Shown here: positions 21,111-39,507 of the stretch, piece by piece
Layout of the letters: each line of letters opens with the position of its first letter
How positions within the stretch are numbered: the stretch's first letter is position 1
Assembly: GCF_000964685.1 (NCBI RefSeq)
Contig: NZ_LANS01000001.1
Coordinates: 868,001-932,000 of the forward strand
DNA length: 64,000 bases
DNA from: Anaplasma phagocytophilum str. Webster
GTDB taxonomy: Bacteria; Pseudomonadota; Alphaproteobacteria; Rickettsiales; Anaplasmataceae
Direction: 5' to 3'
Made by a program: the position numbers and the translations under genes
Notes under the pieces: model-generated
What the model was told of the DNA's origin: nothing
Database searches by the model: none
What the model saw: the letters and a program-made list of their open reading frames with translations, nothing else

Positions 21111-21593
21111 GTGAAGCGGGTAGATAAGGAAAAGCATTTAGAAAATCTTAGCGGGTTATTCGCGAAATATGGGAGTTTTGTTCTTGCAAACTTTGGGTCG
21201 ATGACTGCTGGAGACTTTGTAGCATTGCGGAAGGAAATAAAGGCTTCGGGATGTGGGTTATCTGTGGTGAAGAACAGTATAGCTTGCATTGCGCTTGAGG
21301 GGACTGGAAAAGAGGAATTGCGCGACAAATTCAAGGGCTCAGTATTTGTGGTGTATTCCGATGATGTGATTACGCTTTCAAAAACTCTATATGCGTTTAC
21401 AAAGACTAAGGCTGATAAAGTATCGGTGATTTGTGCGTATGATGGAGGAAAGGTTCTGTCTTCAGAGCAGGTGGTCTTTTTCGCTACATTGCCGTCTTTG
21501 GAAGAATTGCGTATGCGTATTGTGGGGCTTATCGCTTACGGTATTCCTATGCGGTTGGCTAATTGTTTGAAAGCCATAGGGGGCAATGAGTGA
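21111..21593 (+). CDS. rplJ: 50S ribosomal protein L10
   Basis: A 160-residue L10, which anchors L7/L12 dimers on the ribosome. NLSGLFAKYGSFVLANFGSM, KEIKASGCGLSVVKNSIACI and the C-terminal helix of L12-binding sites (LEELRMRIVGLIAYGIPMRL) are visible. The start is GTG at 21111 with GAGG upstream. A 164 bp gap follows before rplL. Confidence 0.94.
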   Translation: MKRVDKEKHLENLSGLFAKYGSFVLANFGSMTAGDFVALRKEIKASGCGLSVVKNSIACIALEGTGKEELRDKFKGSVFVVYSDDVITLSKTLYAFTKTKADKVSVICAYDGGKVLSSEQVVFFATLPSLEELRMRIVGLIAYGIPMRLANCLKAIGGNE

Positions 21594-21757
21594 GTTGTCT
21601 TATTTTGTACTTAGGGTAGTGGTTTTTATTTGAGTTACTTGGGCTTTTCGTTGTTTTTTCAGCGTATTGAGCTTAGTGTTTGTTATGGTGCTACCAGTTA
21701 TGTGCGGGGCCTCCTGTAGAGGGTTATTGATAAGAGGTAGGGTTTAGGGAGTTTGTT

Positions 21758-22162
21758 ATGAGTAGTGTTGATTTAGATGATTTGGTCGAGAAGATTTGCG
21801 CTCTTGATCTATGTAGTGCTGCAGCGTTAGTGGAAAAGATAGAGGAGAAGCTAGGGTTTCCTAAGGGTGGACTTATGGCTTCTGTTTCTGCGGCTGGTAG
21901 TGCTTCTCAAGGTGCTGGTGGAGCTGCTGAGGCTGAAAAGACTGAATTTATTGTTATGTTTGACGGCTATGCGGCTGATAAGAAGATTGCTGTTATTAAG
22001 GCTGTCAGAGAGTGTACAAGTCTTGGTTTGAAAGAGGCTAAGGACTTTGTTGAACAGGAAGGTTCAAGAGAATTAATTGAGGGTAAGAAGTACAAGAAGG
22101 CTGAAGCTGAGGAAGTGAAGAAGAAGCTTGAAGATGCCGGGGCTCAGGTGAGTTTGAAGTAA
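21758..22162 (+). CDS. rplL: 50S ribosomal protein L7/L12
   Basis: A 134-residue stalk protein. The N-terminal dimerisation helices ([20 protein letters not shown]) are followed by an Ala/Gly-rich hinge ([18 protein letters not shown]). The C-terminal domain has [20 protein letters not shown] and ends [17 protein letters not shown]. It binds translation factors. The preceding 164 bp may hold a processing or attenuation site, but I see no clear hairpin there. Confidence 0.96.
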   Translation: MSSVDLDDLVEKICALDLCSAAALVEKIEEKLGFPKGGLMASVSAAGSASQGAGGAAEAEKTEFIVMFDGYAADKKIAVIKAVRECTSLGLKEAKDFVEQEGSRELIEGKKYKKAEAEEVKKKLEDAGAQVSLK

Positions 22163-22183
22163 TCACGGGTATTTTTGTTGTAA

Positions 22184-30595
<8,412 letters not shown>

Positions 30596-31136
30596 GGTAA
30601 TTACGTAGGATATTGTGGTAGGGTTCTCAGAGATGAGGTACTCTACTGCAATCTTATAAGTGCTGTATAGGGCAGCCTTGATGGGTTCGGTGTTTTCTTT
30701 TGTGCTTAGTCTCGGGGTTATTTTGGAGGTATTTACCTATCGGTATGGTGTGAAAGCTATTTTTCTCCCATTATAAAAGCCATTTAGACTTCGATAATCG
30801 GTTTTATTGCGTATTCTTGTGCTCTTAATCAGGTGACTGGAGGTGTTGGAGCATATACTTCTGTAGTTTATTAGTAGTGCGAATTTTATCTGGTACTTGA
30901 CCCCTCTTGCAAAAGTCACGGTTCTTTTCCAGTTTTCTCGTTGAGATCAGGCATTATGTAGGTTTTGAACAGTCCGTAATGGGTGTGTTTTGCTATAGGG
31001 GTTTTGCGTACGGAGACTCTTCTTGAGCAGGCGATGTTTTGGTTGGTATAGAGAGAGCAGGGCATCATTTCATTCTGATAGCATAATAAGTGCTGTGTTG
31101 TGTAGGTGATATTTTAGGGGCGTAGAGAGAATAGAG
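30596..31136. other. Convergent gap between rpoC and rnhB
   Basis: About 540 bp between converging genes. No frame, tRNA or GC-rich hairpin with a T tract is convincing. Confidence 0.45.
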
Positions 31137-31769
31137 TTATTTGTCTTGGTTTTTTGTTGAGATTATACACTTTTTTACAGGGGCAAATGTTTTGCGATGT
31201 AGGGGTGTAGCTCCGTGCTGTTTGAGAGCGAGGATATGGGCTGCTGTACCATAACCGCAGTTCTTGTTCCAGTGGTATTCAGGGTATTGGTCGTGTAATT
31301 CACGCATCATGTTATCTCGTGTAACTTTTGCTACTATGGAAGCAGCTGCGATTGATATGCTGAGTTCATCCCCATTTATTATGGATTTGCTTGGCCATTG
31401 GGACTTCAATTCCCTTGAGCCGTCGACTAAAACAAGGTCTATGCGTTGTAGATTAAGGTTTTCTAATGCTCTTCTCATTGCCATGTGTGAGGCTACAAGT
31501 ATGTTGTGCTCTTCTATCTCATCAATGCTTGCTAGGCCAGTGCCGCATACGGTGTGGGATAGAAGTTCTTTATAAAGAGCATCACGTTTTTTCGGGGTCA
31601 GCAGTTTAGAGTCTTTTATATTTGGGATACACTCGACATTGCGGTCTGGTATATACACAGCAGCAGCGACCACTGGGCCGGCTATTGAGCCATAGCCAAC
31701 TTCATCAACGCCAACAACAATAGCGTTGGAGCCATGACTAAATGAATCTTCATAAGAGAAGTTAGGCAT
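31137..31769 (-). CDS. rnhB: Ribonuclease HII
   Basis: A 210-residue RNase HII, which removes RNA primers and misincorporated ribonucleotides. The catalytic carboxylates lie in VVGVDEVGYGSIAGPVVAAA (Asp and Glu) and in LVLVDGSREL. The DSKLLTPKKRD, SISIAAASIVAKVTRD and HWNKNCGYGTAAH motifs are in order. The start is ATG at 31769. It stands alone, convergent with rpoC. Confidence 0.95.
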   Translation of the reverse strand: MPNFSYEDSFSHGSNAIVVGVDEVGYGSIAGPVVAAAVYIPDRNVECIPNIKDSKLLTPKKRDALYKELLSHTVCGTGLASIDEIEEHNILVASHMAMRRALENLNLQRIDLVLVDGSRELKSQWPSKSIINGDELSISIAAASIVAKVTRDNMMRELHDQYPEYHWNKNCGYGTAAHILALKQHGATPLHRKTFAPVKKCIISTKNQDK

Positions 31770-33192
31770 AGGGCAAAGATTGTACGATAATCAGAGATCA
31801 TTGTGTTTACTGATGCTTAAGTCAAGTGAGATGTTACTTTAGTGACCCCCCAAATATGCATGCACATGGCATGCGAAGTGTAAGTATGGTGTGGGTTTAT
31901 GTTTCAAATTTAAATTGCAAAGAAGTATAACTACTAGCAGTTCATGATAATGCCAGGGTAAAGGCTTGCACAAAGCATGTTGTTGTGATCTCCCCTTAGA
32001 TTTTTCTTTTCATGATTAGCAAAAGGTCTGTTGTAGCAGACTATATCATGAGTAGTCTGGTTGATTGCTAAGGGCCTTAGCTAGTGATTTTGGGTTGTGG
32101 TTTATTTCTTCTTACTAACGTCGATTCTAGTCGGTCTGTGTGGAAGGTTAGGGTGTGAATATATAGTCGCTTTTATCTAAAGAGATAAGACGTGTGCTAC
32201 GTATTGAAACAGTTGAGTAAGAGAGCTGATTGCTTTCATGCCGTTTATATAAATTTCTAAGGGGTATTTTATCCTTTCTTACAATACTATCTATTTCACA
32301 AGATCAGATGAACGTGATGTAGACCGTGAATAAGCCATCAATGCACATAATACTTTTATTGTTTCCAAACATAAACAGATCTCGTTCTGCATTCTCCGTA
32401 TATTTGCAGCGTTTATTGTCAGGTTGATAGCCCAGTGTAAGTGCTAGGGGTTATCATGAATGAATACAAAACATAGTTACTGCCGTACGGGAGAGAGAAA
32501 ATAGAATCTGGATATTGTATTAGGTATAGACGGTAGCAGATTTGGAATTGCTAGTTGGAGCATTGATGTAATTGTGAATTAAGGAGCGGATCAACAGGGA
32601 GGCTTAGTAATAGGATGGTGTACCTGTTTCAGGTTTGAAAACATCATGAGAAAAGTGGAGAGAAGATCATGAGTGGAAGAGGGTATAAAATTTTATTCAA
32701 AGCTGAAAGCAGAGGTAACTTAAGCTTTATAGGCGAAGTTTGAGTCTAGATTAGAAAATCATGCGATATACCATGATAATCACGTATTAGGACTTGTGTA
32801 AGGGTGTGGTGCGTTACAATAGCTGCTGATATTTCAGATTCATGACTGAATATGCAATAAGCATCGGTGTAAAAAAGCGACAACTCATTGCAAAAATTTC
32901 CTGATTTTTCTTCCATAATCAAGTATTGCCACTCTATGGGGCAGTATTGTGTGTATGTCAAAAAGCCAAGGAGGAAGCTCTATAGAAGGTACGCAAGGTG
33001 TGTCGCGAAGAACCCGTCGTCAAACAGACGATGCCCTGCCTAGAGCTCCTATAATCACTAATGCAGTTACACTATACCCGCCAAAGCAGCACATTACGCT
33101 GAAGTCACTGGTAAGATGTTAGACGCTACAAAACTTTTAACAAAATAGTCATTCATCGGCGTTAACCGGGTGTTTTCTGCATATTAGTCCTA
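31770..33192. other. Gene-poor gap with a broken yqaA-like fragment
   Basis: About 1.4 kb without an intact gene. A 71-codon minus-strand frame at 32746-32961 shows no domain. The right end carries the pseudogene fragment at 33037-33148. Confidence 0.45.
33037..33148 (-). pseudogene. Broken partial copy of the YqaA-like gene
   Basis: This 110 bp matches 33479-33600 inside the neighbouring gene, with long identical runs such as CACTATACCCGCCAAAGCAG. Relative to the gene it lacks about 13 bp and has other small changes that break the frame. In pieces it still reads SFVASNILP and CCFGGYSVTA, equivalent to codons near the gene's start. It is a decayed duplicate, in the same orientation and just downstream. 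Confidence 0.7.
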
Positions 33193-33636
33193 CTAATTAA
33201 AGGCGCATCCATTATGCGTAAGATAATATAGCAGGTATGCTAAGTATGATAAAAACACAGCGCAATACGTATACGAGAGTCTCACCTTAAAACACCCGCA
33301 TATGACATTAATTATTGCGCCCACCAGATGCACCCACGAGAACGCACCCAGCAATAAAACGAGGAAAACACGCAAATAACTGTGCAGTGTTGGAGGAAAT
33401 TGGGATTTATGATATCCCATCCTAGCCAAGAGAATCAGCCTCCCTAAGCACCAGTTTACTATTCCGCCAACAGAAGCACCTAGAGCCCCTATAAACACCG
33501 ATATAGTTGCACTATACCCGCCAAAGCAGCACATTATGCTGAAGGCACTCATTTTACTAATCGGTAAGATAAGAGACGCTACAAAACTGTCAACAAATAA
33601 CAGGAAATACATCTCAAGAGCGTGAGAAACGTACAT
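33193..33636 (-). CDS. YqaA / DedA-like (SNARE-associated) small membrane protein
   Basis: A 147-residue hydrophobic inner-membrane protein with four or five predicted spans. The order of features fits the YqaA branch of the DedA/VTT family: YFLLFVDSFVASLILPISKM, a glycine-rich GALGASVGGIVNWCLGRLIL segment, and a C-terminal hydrophobic pair ending in LAYLLYYLTHNG. The function of this branch is unclear, though DedA relatives act in lipid scrambling or undecaprenyl phosphate recycling. The start is ATG at 33636. A second in-frame ATG at 33612 is possible. tRNA-Arg lies just upstream on the same strand. Confidence 0.7.
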   Translation of the reverse strand: MYVSHALEMYFLLFVDSFVASLILPISKMSAFSIMCCFGGYSATISVFIGALGASVGGIVNWCLGRLILLARMGYHKSQFPPTLHSYLRVFLVLLLGAFSWVHLVGAIINVICGCFKVRLSYTYCAVFLSYLAYLLYYLTHNGCAFN

Positions 33637-33671
33637 AGATTTACCCTAAGTAAGAGCCCCTCGAGGATGTG

Positions 33672-33745
33672 TGGGACCGGTGCGATTCGAACGCACGACC
33701 CTCAGATTAGGAATCTAATGCTCTATCCTACTGAGCTACGGCCCC
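33672..33745 (-). tRNA. tRNA-Arg (CCT anticodon)
   Basis: On the minus strand the acceptor GGGGCCG pairs with CGGTCCC. The D arm contains GCTC/GAGC, the anticodon stem-loop is TTAGA-TTCCTAA-TCTGA giving CCT, and the T arm is GTGCG-TTCGAAT-CGCAC. The discriminator is A. The 3' CCA is not encoded, unlike tRNA-Trp in this window. Confidence 0.95.
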
Positions 33746-34629
33746 GTAAAGCGCTGAGTCCCACTCAACACAGATACTCTACACAATCTCGTGGTATCGG
33801 ACAACTAACATTTTCAGTAAATAACATAATATTGTTTATGCGACGAAAATTTTTCAGGGGAACGCACACCTTTACAGGCGCAACAGCAATATATATGTCT
33901 GCAAACGTAAATGTCTTAAGTCTACTGCATAGAACTTTCAAAAGTGCTAATTAGCGAAAATCTTGTAAGTATTTTTGTAATGGGGGCATCTGAGTAACGA
34001 CTACACATTACAAATTGTTTTTCCAAGGTGTCACACGGTGTTTTTGCATTTGCTGTACAGAAGCTTGTTGCTAGGAAGTAATAGATGCGTAGCCGTACTT
34101 TTCTATGGGAGTGCTATAAAAGGGGAGATAGTTATGTGTGGTGTGGCAATTTTGTTGATATAAGTGCCACTGTGTATGAGTTATTGTAAGTTTTTAGAGA
34201 TTGGGGCATCCCTAAACGTTGACGATATCTACCTGCAATAGAGCAAATGTTCGTAAGACTTCTATACATGTTGAGTGACTTTCGGATTTAATATCAGGGT
34301 TATAATAGAGTTCTGCGTCGGATTTACCTTGAGTACTATAATAGTGAAGCAAGGGGTTTTATATCTGAAATCTCTTGATACTGCGTTCACCTTGAGTTCC
34401 ATTATCAGGTATAGGATTTTGCGTTTGGGTTCCTATTATCATAGCCATTCATAGAGTTATTATCAGTGCACGCACCAGGGGCAGGGGCGCATAGTCTTAG
34501 GTAACGGACTGAACATGAGGTGTATCGATCGTCTACATACTAAAGCTAACACAAATTTTTCAATTCAATGATTTCAGCTATATATCTCCGGAACATACTG
34601 AATTGTGGCAGTATTATTAGAGAGGATGA
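33746..34629. other. Gap upstream of the P44 cassette
   Basis: About 880 bp without a gene. Two stretches beginning TTGTAAGT and containing GGGGCATC (near 33964 and 34185) look weakly related. From 34328 onward short copies of a TTCYATTATCAGG-like motif appear, described as a finding. Confidence 0.4.
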
Positions 34630-35350
34630 AACAGTATATCTACTAGCTAAGGAGTTAGCTTATGATGTTGTTACTGGACAGACTGATAAGCTTACTGCTG
34701 CTCTTGCCAAAACCTCCGGTAAAGACATCGTTCAGTTTGCTAAGGCGGTTGGGGTTTCTCATCCCAGTATTGATGGGAAGGTTTGTAAGACGAAGTCGGC
34801 AGGTAAAGATAGTAGTCAAAAGAGTCAGTACGCAATGTACAAGGAAAGTACTGATATAAAGAGCACTACACTTGGTGGAACCGCATTATGTGGTGATAAA
34901 GGGTTCACCACGGGCAGCAATAATATTAGCAATGGACATAGTGAGACACCACAGTTTCTTGGACACTTTGTAGCAAAAACTCTAAAAGATGGAAACCTGA
35001 ATTGGCCTACATCAAGTGGAGATGGAAAGAAGGATAACGACAACGCCGAAGCCGTGGCTAAAGACCTAGTAGACCTTAATCGTGATGAAAAAACCATAGT
35101 AGCAGGGCTACTTGCTAAAACTATTGAAGGGGGCGAGGTTGTTGAAATTAGGGCCGTTTCTTCTACTTCTGTGATGGTCAATGCTTGTTATGATCTTCTT
35201 AGTGAAGGCTTAGGCGTTGTTCCTTATGCTTGTGTTGGTCTGGGTGGTAACTTCGTGGGCGTTGTTGATGGGCACATCACAATCTATCTTTGCCTACTGA
35301 ATACCCTCCCTAGGTAAAAAACTAGGCGAAATTAGTGCTGGATTTGAGGT
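34630..35350 (+). pseudogene. Truncated P44/Msp2 silent cassette
   Basis: The frame 34568-35317 carries the middle of a P44 (Msp2) major surface protein. The conserved 5' flank YLLAKELAYDVVTGQTDKL starts near 34637 and continues to KDIVQFAKAVGVSHPSID. A hypervariable centre follows with the two Cys (KVC, ALC) and the NWP signature. The conserved 3' flank reads TSVMVNACYDLLSEGLGVVP and VGLGGNFVGVVDGHIT, ending near 35281. Signal peptide, N-terminal barrel and C-terminal strands are missing. After GHIT the frame departs from the family, though traces of the usual sequence persist to about 35350. P44 cassettes of this form donate variable regions by gene conversion to a single expression site, so this is a donor or a relic. 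Confidence 0.85.
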
Positions 35351-36567
35351 TATGGAGTTAGTTCAGGAGTAGCAGATTGTCCATAGAGTCTGTGTTGCGG
35401 ATATGCATTACAGTAATCTAAATATCTGAGACTTTGGGTGCTATTATCAGGCGCTTGGTTTGTGCCAAGATAAGCTATTTAGAATGTCATTTCAGATATG
35501 AGAGAAGTTACAGGTTGCGTTGAGATTAGAGATGGCCCTTTATCTAGAGGCGTATCATCAGGCTGTGCGGAATTCCATTGTATGATGTAAGACAGGCTGT
35601 TGATCTCAGGGAGGTTTCTGCTACTTAGGCCATGCTGAATTTGAAGTTATAGGGTTGTTCAAGATAAAGAGTGCATTCTAGAGTGTCATACTATGGCTTG
35701 TGTATTTATATTTACATTAAGTTCTATTATTAGGTACTAGATTATATTCGGGATAAGTTACCTAGAACCGCATCGTTTTTTCTTCCGTTAGCAAAAGCCA
35801 TTTTGGCTCTACTATCAGTAAATAGTAAGTATTTAGACGAATTAGAGCATGAAAAAAGTTTCCACTAGCAGTAGATTAAATAGTACTGCATCACGCCACA
35901 GAAATTCTCAAAGCTAACAGTGCGTGTATAATGAGCCTTACCAACTTCCCCTACTAGGACTTAGCAAAGTCATAACCGCGCTACAGCTTATGTAGCTAAA
36001 TACGCAAAGAGCGCCACTGCTCAAGTTACAGCTCTGCTATACCGTAACTCCAACCATTCCCAAATGTATCTCAGCGAATTCACGCAATCAAATGTATTTC
36101 CTGAATACGCATACCTTCCTGTCACCATCTCTGGTATCTACAAAAGCATTACGCACGCATCATTGTCTATTGAAGTACAGAACTCAGGCCATGGTAATGC
36201 TGCTTTTAAACATGCGGCATGTGTAATTTACATCTCACGTATGGACTCGGTAGAGTAGATATATCGTATTAAGCAGTTATTAATGACATCCTTACAACCT
36301 GCGATATAGGTATGTATCTAAGTAGTAAAATGCTAATTTGTGTGTAACATTTCAAACTTATTAGGGATAGCTGCTAATACGAGGGCTGTGATCGTACATG
36401 GTTTTTAACTGGACCCAGAGCAATAGGCTCGTACTCCAAGGTAGTAACATACGGTAACTCTATGGGACTTTGTGTACTGCATAAGTATTACCGAATTGAA
36501 GAAGTAGCTATTGTACCACTGTATTTGTGTGCGGTGTGTTATTCTAGTGTTTGTTGGGAGTAATGAC
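35351..36567. other. Gap between the P44 cassette and the P44-like gene
   Basis: About 1.2 kb of AT-rich DNA with more copies of the ATTATCAGG-like motif (about 35436, 35718 and 35803). A 64-codon frame at 36064-36258 has no recognisable feature. The promoter of the downstream outer membrane protein should lie near the right end, but no clear hexamer pair stands out. Confidence 0.4.
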
Positions 36568-37839
36568 ATGAAGCACGTTGTGTGTAAGAACTGCGTAGGA
36601 TATGTGAAATGCTTCACGGGACGCTGTGCTTATAAGCGGGTATTATACATGGTATCAGCAATACTCTTGATGCTGATTATGGGTGAAGATGCCAAAGCGG
36701 TGGGTGATAGGGCTGTTCAGCCTAAAAAGTTCTATGTGGCCTTGGATTATACTCCAGCTTTTAGCAAAGTTAGAGATTTTTACATAAGTGGGGATGAAAA
36801 TTCTGCACTTGTAATGCCATATCCCAAGATTAAAGAGGAGGATGTCAGGGCACAGGGATGGGGAGTTGACTGGAATGCACCGAATCCAAATATAGAGTTT
36901 GAAAGTAACGCTCTTATGTCTTGGGAAGGAAGTCTCGGATATAAGATTAAAGGCGGTAGGATAGAAATTGAAGTTGGGTATGAAAAATTCAGGGCGAGAG
37001 TTAGTCATGATTCAGGTGGTGAGATACATGATGCAGCGGTATATGTATTCATGCCACCTAGAGCATTGCCATATTTTGTGCTAAGGGGTTCGAGTGAGAG
37101 GTTAAAGTCAGAATTGTCCAGTGTTACGGAGGAGGAAATATTAACTTTTGCCAAGGGGCTTGCCGATCAACGGCCTGATATTAATAGGAAGATTTGTTAT
37201 AAGGCGAGAGTAGGAGGAACAAATTCACATAATAGCCAAGTGAGAGCTGCATGTCAGGATAGTACAGCAGGTAAGGACTTAGGAGGTCTTTATGCCTTTC
37301 TAAAAAGGGCTATAGGAGAATACTCTATTTGGATGTTAGAAGGATCTGGGGGAAGAGTTGCTAATGTAGGTGATATGGTAAGGTATATAGAACGACTCAC
37401 TCCAGAAGAAAAAGAAGCACTTTCGGGAATTCTAGCGATAGCTACAGGATATGGAAGAACTGTAGAAGTAAGCTCCATAACAACAACTTCCGTAATGGTT
37501 AATGCCTGCTATGATCGCAATATTAAGAAGATGCAAGGCATAGAAGCATATGCGTGTATGGGTCTGGGTAGTAATTTAGTAGAGGTGGTAGATAAACACA
37601 TCACGTATAAATTTGCGTATAGATTAAAGGCAGGGCTTAGCTATCAGATTTTGTCGGGAGTTTCAGCCTTTGTCGGTGGTTTTTACCATCATGTTATAGG
37701 AAATGGTGTTTACGATGAGCTGCCTTTGAAACGGATAGGAAAGGATTTTAGAAAGGCAGATCGTAACCAATACGAGGCTATAGCTAACTTTGATATGAGT
37801 TATATGGGTACTGAGTTTGGCGTTAGGTTCGCTTTTTGA
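36568..37839 (+). CDS. P44/Msp2-family outer membrane protein (divergent paralogue)
   Basis: A 423-residue surface beta-barrel protein of the Msp2/P44 superfamily. An N-terminal hydrophobic leader (LYMVSAILLMLIMG, then EDAKA) is followed by KFYVALDYTPAFSKVRDFYI, typical of the family start. The centre keeps the paired cysteines (KIC, AAC). The later part, TTSVMVNACYD, YACMGLGSNLVEVVDKHIT and AYRLKAGLSYQILSGVSAFV, tracks P44, and it ends NFDMSYMGTEFGVRFAF with the terminal Phe of outer membrane porins. I chose the ATG at 36568, with GGGAG 7 bases upstream. An in-frame start at 36511 would bury the leader. The sequence is complete and is not a cassette. Probably surface exposed. Confidence 0.88.
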   Translation: MKHVVCKNCVGYVKCFTGRCAYKRVLYMVSAILLMLIMGEDAKAVGDRAVQPKKFYVALDYTPAFSKVRDFYISGDENSALVMPYPKIKEEDVRAQGWGVDWNAPNPNIEFESNALMSWEGSLGYKIKGGRIEIEVGYEKFRARVSHDSGGEIHDAAVYVFMPPRALPYFVLRGSSERLKSELSSVTEEEILTFAKGLADQRPDINRKICYKARVGGTNSHNSQVRAACQDSTAGKDLGGLYAFLKRAIGEYSIWMLEGSGGRVANVGDMVRYIERLTPEEKEALSGILAIATGYGRTVEVSSITTTSVMVNACYDRNIKKMQGIEAYACMGLGSNLVEVVDKHITYKFAYRLKAGLSYQILSGVSAFVGGFYHHVIGNGVYDELPLKRIGKDFRKADRNQYEAIANFDMSYMGTEFGVRFAF

Positions 37840-37846
37840 GGTGGAG

Positions 37847-37876
37847 CAGGGTAACTTCTCTTGTGCCCTGTTTCTA
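37847..37876 (+). terminator. Possible Rho-independent terminator
   Basis: CAGGGT at 37847-37852 pairs with GCCCTG at 37865-37870 across a 12-base loop, followed by TTTCT. It lies just after the stop of the outer membrane protein gene. The T tract is short, so confidence is moderate. Confidence 0.4.
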
Positions 37877-37914
37877 TTCCCGAATGGGGGTAGAGATGTG
37901 TAAGAGTGAAGCTA

Positions 37915-39051
37915 CTATAGGACCCGCCAGTTTCCTGCCTCTGTAAGTACAACGCACGCTTTCAATGCATTACACAGTCTATGTACGTCTATTAGCTTGT
38001 GTGCAGCAGTAAATGTTAACCTCAGTCTCGGAGTTGGGGCTGTCGGAGGACGAATTGCTGATACTAAAATGCCCCGTTCAGCTAGGGCTTGCTCAGCAAG
38101 TATCACGCTTCTGACATCTTCCATAATCAAAGGCACTATGTGACTTTGCGGTTCAGGTAGTTCCATAATTTTGCAAAATTCTTTTGCAAGACGCATCGGA
38201 ATTTCTGCGTAAGATTTGAAAAGGTCTATAGACGCACTTGCAGCTGCTATAATTGCCGGTGGTAAAGCAGTTGTATAAATAAAACTGCGTGACTTATTTA
38301 ATAAGTACTCAATCGTAATTTTTGATGAGCACACAAATCCACCCAGTGCCCCCATTGCCTTGGAAAGTGTACCCACATATATGTCTGCTTGTAAGGAACT
38401 GAGCATACCAAAGCCATGAGCAGTATCTACAATGACCCAAGCATTCCACTCTTTTGCTAGTTGGATAAACTCGTCTACGGGAGCTAAGTCACCATCTACC
38501 CCGTATATGTTTTCTAGCAGAATTAGGCAGTTATCGTGTAGTTCCCTATACTTACTAATTAGTTGCATGCAGTGATCTACGTTATTGTGCGTAAACCTGT
38601 ATATTGTAGCTCCAGATAATCTTGCTCCATCAAGAGAAGAAGCGTGTATGAACTTATCTGCCAAGATCATATCATGGCGACCTACCAATGCTGAGATGCT
38701 TCCTATATTTGTTGTATATCCGCTGCTAAATACCAACGCAGCTTCTGTTCCGTATAGTGATGCAAGTTTTGCTTCTATTTCTGCGTACAATGGATGGTTT
38801 CCTGTGGTCAATCTAGAGGCGCGTGCACCCATGCCATACAAATTGATAGCATCTATTGCGGCTTGCTTTACTACATCATGTGTTGAAAGCCCCATGTAAT
38901 CATTGCATGAGAAAGAAGTGAGCTCATTTCCTGCATCATTTTGTATTTTACGTCCCGCTATTGACGACTGTATTGTGCTTTGCTTTAACTTTCTAAGTAA
39001 TCCATTGCTCTCTATTACCTCTAACCTCTCTCTTAATATATCTTTTAACAT
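37915..39051 (-). CDS. bioF: 8-amino-7-oxononanoate synthase
   Basis: A 378-residue PLP enzyme of the alpha-oxoamine synthase family. It condenses pimeloyl-ACP with alanine in biotin synthesis. SFSCNDYMGLSTHDVV, GMGARASRLTTGNHPLYAEI and ALVFSSGYTTNIGSISAL open the fold. The PLP lysine lies in VGTLSKAMGALGGFV. The usual DEAHSxG motif reads VDTAHGFGML here, keeping the Asp and His. The C-terminal RLRLTFTAAHKLIDV is typical. The start is ATG at 39051. The related KBL and ALAS enzymes are alternatives, but the length and context favour BioF. Confidence 0.87.
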   Translation of the reverse strand: MLKDILRERLEVIESNGLLRKLKQSTIQSSIAGRKIQNDAGNELTSFSCNDYMGLSTHDVVKQAAIDAINLYGMGARASRLTTGNHPLYAEIEAKLASLYGTEAALVFSSGYTTNIGSISALVGRHDMILADKFIHASSLDGARLSGATIYRFTHNNVDHCMQLISKYRELHDNCLILLENIYGVDGDLAPVDEFIQLAKEWNAWVIVDTAHGFGMLSSLQADIYVGTLSKAMGALGGFVCSSKITIEYLLNKSRSFIYTTALPPAIIAAASASIDLFKSYAEIPMRLAKEFCKIMELPEPQSHIVPLIMEDVRSVILAEQALAERGILVSAIRPPTAPTPRLRLTFTAAHKLIDVHRLCNALKACVVLTEAGNWRVL

Positions 39052-39507
39052 GGGGCTACCTTATTCAACTACAGCCTGGATTAGCGTCACGTAACAACAG
39101 ATCGATTATACAGATTGTAAAGTTTTATACCAGTTATGAGTCAGCATGTAATCAGCTTTTTTCTCTCTAAAACTTGTCAGCAAGAAAGGTTATTACTATG
39201 TAGTTATAGGATATAAAATGCAGATACGAAAAGAATTCCGTAACTAATGAGATGCCATGTCATTGCCGATTCAATGCTTTTCGTAGATTTTGTTGAACAC
39301 CGCTACTTTGTCTTCATGGCGAAATGCTTCTATAAAGTGAAACCTAGACAATATTACTGTTACTGCAATTGCTGTAACCCAAAAATACCCCTGCATATCA
39401 CATGTGCTGATATAGTAACTATGTGCAAAATAGTGCATTATGTGGCAAATGCTAGGATTATTAGCAGATTTGTGTATGATGTACGGGTACAGTATGGAGT
39501 TATCCTC
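39052..39507. other. Divergent gap upstream of mrpE-like gene
   Basis: About 450 bp between bioF (minus) and the MrpE-like gene. The reading frame of the latter is open back to 39247, but that extension is Cys/Tyr-rich and unlike the family, so I treat it as non-coding. Confidence 0.4.

Noticed and set aside
33622-33954. 110-codon plus-strand frame
   Set aside because: It runs antisense through the tRNA-Arg gene; the open frame is incidental.
31770-36567. Prophage or insertion sequence as cause of the gene-poor region
   Set aside because: No transposase, integrase, phage structural gene or terminal inverted repeat was found. Local duplication and decay explain what is seen.
37915-39051. 5-aminolevulinate synthase instead of BioF
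   Set aside because: ALAS is a close relative, but the frame is 378 residues, shorter than typical ALAS (about 400 or more), and the N-terminal extension of ALAS is absent.
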